From Pseudomonas crudilactis (lineage in GTDB: Bacteria; Pseudomonadota; Gammaproteobacteria; Pseudomonadales; Pseudomonadaceae): DNA of 64,000 bases. Position numbers and translations under genes: made by a program. Under the pieces are notes generated by a model that worked only from the letters and a program-made list of their open reading frames with translations, made no database searches and was not told where the DNA came from. The number at the start of each line of letters is the position of its first letter. Position 1 is the first letter of the stretch. The stretch spans positions 1 to 64,000 of the forward strand of contig NZ_WXVV01000008.1 of NCBI RefSeq assembly GCF_013433315.1. Reading direction: 5' to 3'. This document shows positions 26,983 through 41,100 of the stretch, piece after piece.

Positions 26983-27993
26983 TCAGGCGAGGTTTTCGTC
27001 GGTGGTCGGGACGATCAGGATGCCTGCGCGCAAGCCGTTCTTGACCTTGGGATTAGGGAAGATGATGCGTGCGCCCTCCTCCTCAATGATCCAGCGGGTA
27101 TTGGCCAGATCCTCGGCCAGCACGTAACCCACCTCCAATTCGGAAAAGTTTTCGATGTCCTGCGGCAGGTTCAGGCGGAACGCATCGCTGTGCTTGATGA
27201 TTTCCCGGGCGACGCTGAACAGCTGCAAACCGTCCAGCCCCTGCTCTGCCATCTCCGGTTCGTTGCCTTCAATGATCTGCTTCAGACGGGTTTCCAGCAG
27301 CGAGACGTTAACCCCGTCGTTCTGCCCGAACGGCCGCGCCTTGCCCAGTTCCAGCGTGAAAGCCTCGGCACCGAGCTTGTCGTAGGTATACGAGCTGAAC
27401 ACGATCGACGGTTTGTTCTGCAGCAGCACCGCTTCCATCCCGGCAGCGCGCAGGCGCGCCAGCTCAAGGCGCGAATGCTGGCGGCCTTCCTTCCACGGAT
27501 ACAGCGCAAACTGTTCGATCTTCGAACCGCGAATGGCGGTGTGCAGGTCGTAGTGCAGACGCTGACGATCCGGCTTGCTGAAAAAGCTCGCCGCCAACCG
27601 CTCCAGCTCACAGGCACGCAGCGCTTCCGAACCACTGCTTTGTTCATGACGGCCGTTGAACAGCCGATTGACGTCCTGCTCGACGAAACGCTCGCCTTTG
27701 CGAATCGCTTCCGGGTTGCCGAACAGGAACAGAATACGTGCGCGCGGTTTCAGATCGCCGCGTGCGATGTCGTGCAGCAGCCGATCAAGCAACTCGATCG
27801 GCGCTGTTTCGTTGCCGTGGATGCCTGCCGACAGCAGCAGGTCCAGGCCATTGTCGCGTGCTTCGGGCGGCCGGACTTCCAGCGCACCTTCGCTCAACCA
27901 GCGCATACGCACGCCTTCGACAGTCAGTTGAGTCTTCTCCGCCGGTTCGCGGCCGGCGAGGGTCAGTTCAAGCAGTTTGCCGAGGGCGAGCAT
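26983..27993 (-). CDS. astE: Succinylglutamate desuccinylase AstE (AruE)
   Basis: AstE hydrolyses N-succinylglutamate to glutamate and succinate, the last step of the AST pathway. The 336-residue product has the zinc-carboxypeptidase-like motif [20 protein letters not shown] (His and Glu ligands), then [11 protein letters not shown] and [13 protein letters not shown] (third ligand). It is the last gene of the aru operon, after the small PA0900-like gene. A REPIN follows its stop instead of a clear terminator. Confidence 0.96.
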   Translation of the reverse strand: MLALGKLLELTLAGREPAEKTQLTVEGVRMRWLSEGALEVRPPEARDNGLDLLLSAGIHGNETAPIELLDRLLHDIARGDLKPRARILFLFGNPEAIRKGERFVEQDVNRLFNGRHEQSSGSEALRACELERLAASFFSKPDRQRLHYDLHTAIRGSKIEQFALYPWKEGRQHSRLELARLRAAGMEAVLLQNKPSIVFSSYTYDKLGAEAFTLELGKARPFGQNDGVNVSLLETRLKQIIEGNEPEMAEQGLDGLQLFSVAREIIKHSDAFRLNLPQDIENFSELEVGYVLAEDLANTRWIIEEEGARIIFPNPKVKNGLRAGILIVPTTDENLA

Positions 27994-28005
27994 AGAGCGG
28001 TTTCC

Positions 28006-28296
28006 TTAGTGGTCGTGGTTGCAATCCGGGCCGTGCACGTGGTCTTCGTCGTCGCCGACGTCAGCCGGTTCCATTTCCAGTTGCAGACTTACCAGATTAG
28101 TCGCCAATGGGCGCAGCAGCAGGTTGGCGTACTCGGCGTCACCTTCTTCAACGTCCACGCCGATCAGCAGTTGGCCACGGCCGTCCTGCTGGATCCACAG
28201 CTCTTTGCCTTGCCACATGACCGCGACGCGGGTGCACGAGGTTTGCAGTTGCGTGCCGTCGGTGTCTTCAAGGATCAGCTGCAGGGAATCGCTCAT
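28006..28296 (-). CDS. Small conserved protein of the ast operon (PA0900-like)
   Basis: This is a 96-residue protein of unknown function, always found by position between astB and astE in Pseudomonas. It starts MSDSLQLILEDTDGTQLQTS. It is mostly beta-rich and ends in an acidic/histidine tail (DDEDHVHGPDCNHDH) that could bind a divalent metal. The start is ATG 28296; an ATG eight codons further upstream is in a poor context. Conservation inside the operon suggests a role with the adjacent zinc enzyme AstE, which is inference. Confidence 0.75.
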   Translation of the reverse strand: MSDSLQLILEDTDGTQLQTSCTRVAVMWQGKELWIQQDGRGQLLIGVDVEEGDAEYANLLLRPLATNLVSLQLEMEPADVGDDEDHVHGPDCNHDH

Positions 28297-28353
28297 GTTT
28301 TTACTCTCTTGGGGAGACAAGCCGCGCGCCGCGATCAGGCGACGCGCCGGCCA

Positions 28354-29700
28354 TCAATTGATCTGGAATGGATAAACCGCGCCCAGTTTAAGGATTTGCG
28401 TCAGTTCATCCAGTGCCGTCCGGCATTCAAGCAGCAATTGCGGATCCGCCAGATCGGTTTCGCTCAAGCGGTCGCGGTAGTGCTTTTCAACCCATGCGGT
28501 CAACGAACCGTACAACGGTGGCGTCATGATAACGCCTGGGTTGACCGCCGCCAGTTCGGTTTCGTTAAGCGCGACGCGCAGACGCAGGCACGCCGGGCCA
28601 CCGCCGTTCTGCATGCTTTGCTTGAGGTCGAAGACTTTTACTTCGCGGATCAGACCGCCGGAGCTGGTCAAGCTTTGCAGGTAAGCCCAGACGCGCTCGT
28701 TGGCCTGACACTCTTGCGGCACGATCAGCAACATCGAGCCATCAGGACGCGACAGCAACTGGCTGTTGAACAGGTAAGAGCGCACGGCGTCATCCACGGT
28801 GACTGCCGAACGCGGCACACACACGGACTGGAAGTTGCCGCCAACCTTGGCCAGTTTGCTTTGCAGTTCGGCCAGCATCGACTCGGTGTCGAGGAATGCA
28901 TCCTCGTGATAGAACAGCACCTCACCGTTACCCACGGCGATCACGTCGTTGTGGAACACGCCTTGATCGATCACGTTCGGGTTCTGCTGAGCGTAAACCA
29001 CGCCTTCATCACGCAGACCGTGCAGACGCGCTACCGCTTGCGACGCTTCGAGGGTCTGGCGCGCCGGGTACTTTTGCGGCGCTGGGAAACGATTGTCGAA
29101 GGCACTGCGACCGAACACGAAGAACTCGACGCCCGCCTCGCCATATTCACGACAGAAACGTGTGTGGTTAGCCGCGCCTTCGTCACCGAACTGCGCCACT
29201 GCCGGCAGAGCGGCGTGATGGGCAAAGTGTTGCTGATTGGCGAACATTGCGCCGAGCACGCGGCTGGTGGTCGGGTGCTCGATGCTGCGGTGATATTTGC
29301 AGTTGAGGTTGGCAGCGGTGAAATGCACGCGACCGTCTGCGGTGTCGGCACTCGGGCTGACCGTGGCGGCGTTGGCCACCCACATGCTCGACGCCGAGCA
29401 ACTGGCGACCAGCAGCGGCATGGCTTCTTTGGCGGCGCGCTCGATCACTTGCGCGTCGGTGCCGCTGAAACCCAGACGGCGCAGAGCGGCCACGTCCGGA
29501 CGTTCCTGTGGCGCCAGCACGCCTTGCTGAAAGCCCATCTCCATCAGCGCTTTCATCTTCGCCAGACCTTGCAGCGCCGCTTCCTTCGGGTTCGAGGATT
29601 GCTGGCTGTTGCTCTGGGAGGCAACGTTGCCGTAGGACAGACCACCGTAGTTATGGGTCGGCCCCACTAGACCGTCAAAATTGACTTCATAGGATTTCAT
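28354..29700 (-). CDS. astB: N-succinylarginine dihydrolase AstB (AruB)
   Basis: AstB converts N-succinylarginine to N-succinylornithine, releasing ammonia and CO2. The 448-residue product begins [20 protein letters not shown] and contains [40 protein letters not shown] and the catalytic region [20 protein letters not shown]. Length matches the family. It is co-directional with astD upstream and the small gene downstream. Confidence 0.97.
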   Translation of the reverse strand: MKSYEVNFDGLVGPTHNYGGLSYGNVASQSNSQQSSNPKEAALQGLAKMKALMEMGFQQGVLAPQERPDVAALRRLGFSGTDAQVIERAAKEAMPLLVASCSASSMWVANAATVSPSADTADGRVHFTAANLNCKYHRSIEHPTTSRVLGAMFANQQHFAHHAALPAVAQFGDEGAANHTRFCREYGEAGVEFFVFGRSAFDNRFPAPQKYPARQTLEASQAVARLHGLRDEGVVYAQQNPNVIDQGVFHNDVIAVGNGEVLFYHEDAFLDTESMLAELQSKLAKVGGNFQSVCVPRSAVTVDDAVRSYLFNSQLLSRPDGSMLLIVPQECQANERVWAYLQSLTSSGGLIREVKVFDLKQSMQNGGGPACLRLRVALNETELAAVNPGVIMTPPLYGSLTAWVEKHYRDRLSETDLADPQLLLECRTALDELTQILKLGAVYPFQIN

Positions 29701-29767
29701 CAGCGAGGCTCCACGAGAATCTGTTGTTATAGGCTTCAGGTAACAATTCAGTACGACCGAGGCGCGG

Positions 29768-29837
29768 CCTTCGCGAGCAAGCTCGCTCCCACAGGGAAAT
29801 GCATTCCAATGTAGGAGCGAGCCTGCTCGCGAAGGGG
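29768..29837. repeat. Tail-to-tail REP pair, mixed types
   Basis: TCGCGAGCAAGCTCGCTCCCAC is followed, after about 20 bp, by TGTAGGAGCGAGCCTGCTCGCGA. The two REPs point outwards and belong to two sequence variants, unlike the standard inward REPINs elsewhere in the window. It lies between astD and astB inside the operon. Confidence 0.85.
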
Positions 29838-29839
29838 CA

Positions 29840-32331
<2,492 letters not shown>

Positions 32332-32382
32332 GCTATCTCCTCAAACGGGCCGCTTTCGCCACCCGTGAAACTCGCTAAGGCG

Positions 32383-33402
32383 TTAAACCGCCACCAGGCG
32401 CACGCTGGCACCTTCACCGACGCCCAGGGCTTCGGCCGCTTCCAGATCCAGAGTCACCGGTTTGCCCGGCGCGTAATCCAGCTCCAGCAGCACCGCGCGG
32501 TAATCCTGCAACTGCGCATTGGCCACCAGATACTGGCGACCGGCACCTTTCACCGGCTCGCCGATCTTCACTGGCACCACACGGCTCTGGGCGATCGAAC
32601 GGATCCCCGAAACACGTGCATGCAGGGTCGGGCCACCGTCGAAAATGTCGATGTAGTGATCGGTCTCGAAGCCTTCGCGCATCAGGATGTCGAAGGTGAT
32701 CTGCGCACGCGGGTGCACCTGGCCCATCGCCTCTTGGGCGGAGTCCGGCAGCAGCGGTACGTAGATCGGGTAATGCGGCATCAATTCGGCGAGGAACGTA
32801 CGGCTTTTCAGCCCACACAGACGCTCGGCTTCGGCGTAATTGAGGTCGAAGAAGTTGCGACCGATCGCATCCCAGAATGGCGAGTCGCCGTTCTCATCGC
32901 TGTAACCGACGATCTCGGTCACCACCGAATCGGCAAAACGCTCCGGGTGGCTGGCAACGAACAACAGACGACCGCGGGAGTTGAGCTCGGACCACGGCGA
33001 ACCGACCAACTCGCGCTGCACGTAGAAACTGGTCAGCAAGCTGTTGCCGGTCAGGTCGTGGCACTGCGAGAGCACGTGGATCTTGTTGTGGATCTTCAGC
33101 TCACGGGAGGCATGCACGAACGTCTCATTGCGGAAGCTGTAGAACGGTTCCGAATAACCGGCCGAAGCGACGATGGCCGAGCAACCGACCAGTTTGCCGG
33201 TGGCGGAATCTTCGAGGACGAAGAAGTAACTCTCTTCACCGTTGAAGCTCACTTCGGCGGCAAACGAAGCTTCGCTCGCCGCGATCTTGTCGCTCAGACG
33301 TTCCACGTCATCCGGCAAGGAAGTGACACCAATCGGGCTGTCCGCAGCCAGACGCTGTACCTCGCCCAGATCAGCCATTTGCGCGGGGCGCATCACCAGC
33401 AT
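32383..33402 (-). CDS. aruF: Arginine/ornithine N-succinyltransferase, alpha subunit (AruF)
   Basis: This is the partner of AruG. The 339-residue product begins MLVMRPAQMADLGEVQRLAA. Family segments include FYSFRNETFVHASRELKIHN, LTSFYVQRELVGSPWSELNS, QVHPRAQITFDILMREGFET and DHYIDIFDGGPTLHA. The order aruC-aruF-aruG-aruD-aruB-(small gene)-aruE is that of P. aeruginosa. Confidence 0.95.
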   Translation of the reverse strand: MLVMRPAQMADLGEVQRLAADSPIGVTSLPDDVERLSDKIAASEASFAAEVSFNGEESYFFVLEDSATGKLVGCSAIVASAGYSEPFYSFRNETFVHASRELKIHNKIHVLSQCHDLTGNSLLTSFYVQRELVGSPWSELNSRGRLLFVASHPERFADSVVTEIVGYSDENGDSPFWDAIGRNFFDLNYAEAERLCGLKSRTFLAELMPHYPIYVPLLPDSAQEAMGQVHPRAQITFDILMREGFETDHYIDIFDGGPTLHARVSGIRSIAQSRVVPVKIGEPVKGAGRQYLVANAQLQDYRAVLLELDYAPGKPVTLDLEAAEALGVGEGASVRLVAV

Positions 33403-33464
33403 GGTGTCACTCCTTTTCTCTTATCAATCCACAGAAGAAATAACCGGGCCTACATGGAGATCAA

Positions 33465-33554
33465 TGTAGGAGTGAGCCTGCTCGCGATTGCTGTCTGTCA
33501 GAAACCAATGAGTTGACTGACATACCGCAATCGCGAGCAGGCTCACTCCTACAG
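33465..33554. repeat. REPIN, TGTAGGAGTGAGCCTGCTCGCGA variant
   Basis: Inverted copies of TGTAGGAGTGAGCCTGCTCGCGA lie about 45 bp apart between aruC and aruF. This is a second REP sequence class distinct from the GTGGGAGCGAGCTTGC copies. Confidence 0.88.
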
Positions 33555-33617
33555 TTGATCTGGTCCGGCATAAAATTTTGATCGACGCCTGAAAAGCTCC
33601 AGGCGCCGAAGGGTCTA

Positions 33618-34983
<1,366 letters not shown>

Positions 34984-35142
34984 TATAGCGTCGCAAAGGC
35001 GCAGTTTAAACTGGCGCTGCCGATTTGCGGCAGGTCGGGAAGGATATCAACTCAATACCTTTTCACCGGTATAAATATGTACCGCACTCGCTGTGCGTTG
35101 CTCTGTTTTGCTTGGCACTTTCCACCGCCAAGGATTGGCCCG

Positions 35143-38100
35143 ATGTACCCGACCGCAGAGCAGCACGCCACCCCCCGCCAAATCGTCGACTCCCGACAGC
35201 CCGATGCTCATTACCTGCATCTGAAAGACAGCCTGCCCGAATGGCTGGGCAACGCCTCGCCAACCCGACGCAACGCCCTCAAGAACACACTTCCGGTGAT
35301 GCCGCCCAAACTGCAGACTTTGCCGGTCGCTCAGCATCAGGCGCTTAAGGCACTCAATGCAGCCCACTGGTCGGCACAAAACGCTGTCGACCAACGGCTG
35401 GCCCACTTGCAGGATGCCCGAGCCTTCGCCGAGCCATTGCTCAAAGCCGCGCTCAAGGCCCGGTTCAATCTGGATCTGGATGTCAGAACCACGTTCCTGC
35501 ACCTGTACATCCCGGTGACCACCCCGGTGTTTTCGATCAGGACCGGCGCCCGTACCTGGAAAGTGTCGTTGCTGGACGCCGCTTTGCATAACTTCGAGGA
35601 AAAGGAAACCGTGGACGATGCCTACGAGGCCGACTCCACCTACATCACCTTCCCCACCCGGAATGGCCGCCCCCTCGGTGAGGAGGGTGTCGACTCGACG
35701 CTCCCCGCTCAACCCTCGCTGAGTGACGTGTTCGACACCCTGCCCGGGATCAAGCAACAGATGAGCATCCCGGCGTTCACCCAGCTCTGTCGCACGCTGG
35801 ATATCGGCGCGCAATACATGACCTATCTGGAAGACAACCTCGGAATCAGCGACGGGCAAACCGCTGCGGCCTTGCGCCAGCAAGTCGACAAAAGCCAGCA
35901 GGCCGGACTGAAAGCCGCCCTGCAATTTGCGCGCATGAGCGGCGACATCAGTGACAGCTGGTTTCGCACGATCAGCGCATTGGTCGATGGCATCCCGCAT
36001 ATGCGGATCAACGGCCATTCCGTGTTATGCCACAGCCTGACGATGATGGCCGCGCCGCTGGCCGACATTGTGCTTTTTGCGCCGCCAACCTATGAGCCGC
36101 GCAGTGCGGCCCGAGTGGTGGTCTATGTGCCGAACGACCCCGAGCACCCAATCAAGGAGTACGTCTCATCGGCAGCCTTTGAAGTCGAGCTGACCCGCCA
36201 GTTGCGCTCCGCCGACTACCAGAACTTCTTCAGTCGTTTCATCAATCATGAACAGCGCGGCTTTTTTTTCTCCAGCCTGAACGCGCGGCTGAGCCGGGTC
36301 ACGTGGCACCCACCGCAAGCCGGCAGTTCTGAAGCGCCCTGGCGAGACGAACCGTTGGACAAACCGAAACTTCAATTGAACCCGACACCGATCAGCGGCG
36401 AATTATGGGAACACCTCTATCAAGGCAAGTTGAACAAGATCCTTAACGACGCCGCAGTCATTGCCGTCGCCACCGCTGCGGTGGATTCAAAAGCGCGCTG
36501 GGCGCTATGGGATTCGTTCGTCGGCATCGCTTCGGCCGTTATACAGACCGCTGCGTTCATCATTGCGCCGTTCGTGCCGTATCTGGGAGAACTGATGATG
36601 GCGTACATGGCCTATCAGTTTCTCGACGAAGTGTTTGAAGGCATCGTCGAATGGGCACACGGCCAAAACACGGAAGCGGCGGAACATCTGTTCGGTTGCC
36701 TGGAGTCGGCGGTCCAGCTCGGCGCATTTGCCGTCGGTGGCGGCATTGCCGTGAGCGAGTTTCGCAATGTGTTGCCCAAAGAAATTGTCGCCTTCATCGA
36801 CCGCTTCAAACCGGTGAAGATGCCCGACGGCCAAACCCGCTATTGGGCACCGGATCTGGCCCGCTACGAACAAAAAACCGCACCTGACCACTCGTCCACG
36901 CCGAATGGACTCGGGTTGCATCAGCATCAAGGGAAGCAAGTGCTGTCACTGGATGAAGCACATTTCGCCGTGACCGAAAGCCAGATTCCCGGCCAGTATC
37001 GAATTGACCATCCCACCCGCCCCGATGCCTACAAACCGCTACTTCGCCATAACGGCGACGGCGCGTGGCATACCGAGCTCGAACAGCCGCTGGAGTGGGA
37101 TCCGCCTACGGCATTGCGACGAATCGGCCACACGGTCGAAGCGTTCACTCCCGCTCAACGCGAGCGCATCCTTCAGGTCAGCGGCGTTGACCATGACGCC
37201 CTGCGCCTGATGCATGTCGATCAGGCGCCGTTGCCGCCATTGCTGGCCGACAGCATTACACGCTTCAGGATCGACCAGGATCTTCAACTGTTCATCGAAC
37301 AGATGGCCAGCGAACTGCCTGAACAGCAACGTACCGCCGACCCGCTGACACAGTTGCAACTGCTCAGTGAATACGGTCGCTGGCCTGCCGGCAAACGCCT
37401 GCGCCTGACCGATCAGCAAGGTCTCGTCATTTGGCAGTCTACAGCCGACGAGACCTTGCCACTGACCGATATTCACTTGAACAATCTGCGCGACGGCGAC
37501 GTTCTCAAAACGCTGCTGCAAACGCTCAACGAACAGGATGCCAAAGCGTTATCGGGCGAAACATTCGCCGGGCCGGATCTGTCGCTGGAGGTGCGCACCC
37601 GCAATTTGCGCCAGCAACTGCTGCAAGTCGCCAAAGCGCAGCGCGGGGTGTTGTTCGATGCTCGCTACCAGGCCATCGAAACACCCGAAGACCCATTGAT
37701 CACCTGCATCACGCAACATCAATCGACACTGCCCCTGCCCGTCACCCAGGAACTGCTCAACAGCGCCACCGGCGATGAGCTGCTGCAGATCAGCGAAGGT
37801 CAGTTGCCACAGCGTCAGCAAGACCTGATCCAGATCGCCACTGCCCAAGTACGCATCACCCGCGCTTATGAAGGACTGGAGCTGGACTCGATGAGCAATC
37901 CGGACACCGACACGCTGGTCCTGCACAGCCTCAGGAACTTGCCCGGCTGGAGCGGTGACGTGCGCCTCGAGATCCGCGATAAGCACTACGCAGGCGCACT
38001 GCTCGACAGCACCGGGCGTGTCGATGCCCCGTCGCAAAAAGTCCTGGTCAGGCAGACCGATGGTCGCTACCAGCCGTTCGATGACCGCGGCCAGCAATTG

Positions 38101-41100
38101 CACGCGGTCGCGGATATTTACTCGAGCATCCTCTACGCCCTGCCGGACACTGAACGCCAGGCGCTGAACCTGCAGATTGACCAGGCGCCACAATTGAAAA
38201 GTGCAATACGTGCCCGACCGCTCGATCGCGCGAATCTGCGCGTGGCGATTGCACTGCCCCCCGCGCCAGAGACACAACTGGAAACCCTGCGCCTGGTGGG
38301 ACGCGGCGGTCATCAGCCAACGTTTGGTCTGCCTGAAGCCTATCTGCCGCCCGGCGGCCTCGCAGAACCCGCTCCGCTGGAACCTGTTCAGGTGATCTAT
38401 CGCGGCTACACCGCCCAGGAGGCCGAGGACTTTGCGCTCAGTTTCAACCAGGATCGGGTCGCCATCAGAAACGAACTGGCGCGCCTGAGAGGCGAACTCG
38501 GCCAGCTTCAAGATGATCTGCGCCTGTGGGAGCAGCAGGTGCCGGCGAACAACCCCGCCACCGGCCTTCCTTTGACGGCGATTGAACGGCGAGCGGCAAG
38601 GCAAAGCCGAACGAATCTGAGGATCGACCTCGAACGCTGCTGGCGCAGAGAGTTACGCAGCTCTGCCGGTTACATCCTGCAGATCAGGGACCCGATCATT
38701 GGCGATCTGCCGGTGCTGAACGCCGATTTCAGCCATGTCATCTTGCTGAGCATCAACGGCAGCGCCCGCACCGGTGCCGTCGACGGGTTTCTGCAGCGAT
38801 TCCCGCGACTGATGTATCTGGACATCCAGAACCTGAACGTGCCGAACCTGCCGCCCGCCATCAGCACGATGTCGAGCCTGCGAAATCTGACCGTGCGTAA
38901 CTGCGGCATAGCGCTGCCGGCCGACAGCCGCTCGCTGTTTTCGCCGCTGTCCGAACTGCAGGTGCTGGACCTGCAGGGCAACCGACTGGGCGCCACGCCC
39001 GATGTGCACGCCATACCTTCATTGCGCTACATCAATCTCGACAACACGAACATCACCACGCTGCCGGACGGTCTGCTCAATCATCCACGACTGGCTACCG
39101 GCAGGTTCGACAGCAATCGGATCGTCGACATTCCCGAGGCTTATTTCGAGCTGTCTGCGGTGTTGAGCGATGGCTTCAGCTTTGCCAACAATCCCTTGTC
39201 TGCCGTCAGCCGCGAGCGGGCGAAAATCTACTACCAGCGAACCTCAAAACACTTCGGCATCTTGCCGGAACGAGCCGATTTGAATCGGGCCATGAACCTC
39301 TTTCCCGTACTCGACACCGAGCGCGCCACTGAACTGCTCTATCGATTGCCCGGAACACTGGTTGACGGCCGCGCCCGGCTCGCCCGCTGGGAAACCGAAC
39401 TCCACCAGATGCAAAACGACCTCGCGCAATGGACCAATGGCGTTCCTGACGTTCACCCCGAAACCGGCCTGGCGTTGACCATGAGCGAGCGGGTAAATGA
39501 GCGCCTGGCCCGACAAGGATTCAGCATCAAACTGGAACAGTTCTGGCGCGAAAGATCTCCGGCAGCCCCGAGCCTGCGCAACAGTCGTCTGCAAGCGAGC
39601 ATCGAGTTCATCGGCGATATGCCGGTGCTCGAAGCAGACTTCGCTCACGTTGGCGAATTGTTGCTCGATGGCAACAAGAACGTTTCGGCCCTGCAGCCCT
39701 TCCTGCAACGTTTTCAGAATCTGACCCAGCTGGAACTGAGTTTTTTTGACCTGGAATCCGGCACATTGTCCTCCATCGATGCGCAGCAACTGGTCATATT
39801 GCGGCTGAAGGATTGCGGGGTGGTGAACACCCCGCAAAATCAGGCAGCGCTGACCGCCATGAACCAGTTGCAGACACTCGAATTGCGCGGCAACCCCCTC
39901 GGAACCCTTTTTGATCTGAATCTGCTGCCCTCGCTCAAATATCTGGACGTCTCCGATACAGGCCTGCGCGAGCTTCCACCCGGCATCACCGACCATCCCC
40001 GCCTGAGATCGGCACTGTTCAGCGAAAACAACATCAGCGAAATGCCCGACGCCCTGTTCGATCTCCCGGCCGACCGCAGCGACGGCATTGATCTGGCCGA
40101 TAATCCGCAACTCTCGCTGGCCACCCGTGAGCGGATAAAAACCTACTACCGCCGAACCGGGCAGGATTTCGACGTACTCGCGAATCCTGCAGACATCACC
40201 CTGGCGCGCGAACTGTTCCCGGCGCTCGACACCGTCGAGGCCAGTGAAGTGATCTATGACCTGCCCGGCACCCTGGCAGACGGCAGGACTCAGCTCTACA
40301 CCTGGAAAACAGAGCTGGAAGGGCTCAAACGCGACCTTCGCGCATGGGCCCTTCAGGTACCGCAACACGATCCCGTGACCGGTGCGGCGATCGATGCCAT
40401 CGAGATGTACAACAACTACACGGCACGATCGGAATTCGCTCAACGACTGCAAAATTTCTGGCAGAGCCGATCGAGCACATCGAGCATGCGCGAGGATCAT
40501 TTCTTTACCAATCTGGCCTTCAGCGGAAACATGCCACGGCTGACGGCGGACTTCAGCCATGTGTCAACGCTGAACCTGATAGGCACGCCAGCCATTGGTG
40601 AGATCGCCTCCTTCATTGACCGGTTTCCCAACCTGCACGTTCTGGAAATGCGCAACTTCGCACTGGGGCAGATCCCGGCCAACCTTGCGCGCCTGTCAGA
40701 GCTCAGGGAGCTGACACTGTCCGGTTGCGGTATCACCTTCACACCTGAAGCCCAGACGTTGCTGCAATCGTTGAGTGAACTTGAACGGCTGAATCTGAGC
40801 CATAACACGCTGGTGCAGATTCCCGATCTGGCGGGGCTGCCGATGCTCAATGATATTCGCTTGATCAACACCGGCCTGGCCAACGTGCCCAATGGCCTGG
40901 CCACTCACTCCAACCTGCGCACTGCGCTGCTCAACGACAACGCGATCACGGATCTGCCGGAATCCTTTTTCATGATGGACATCGATCTGGCTGACGGCAT
41001 CAATCTGGCCACAAACCCGTTGTCCACCACTACGCGTGACCGTATCAAGGCGCACTACGCGGCCATTGGTTACGACTTCGGCGTACTTCCCGATCTCGCC

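Noticed and set aside
26911..29670. 919-codon open frame on the plus strand across astE, the small gene and astB
   Set aside because: It runs through three well-supported minus-strand genes and shows no recognisable domains.
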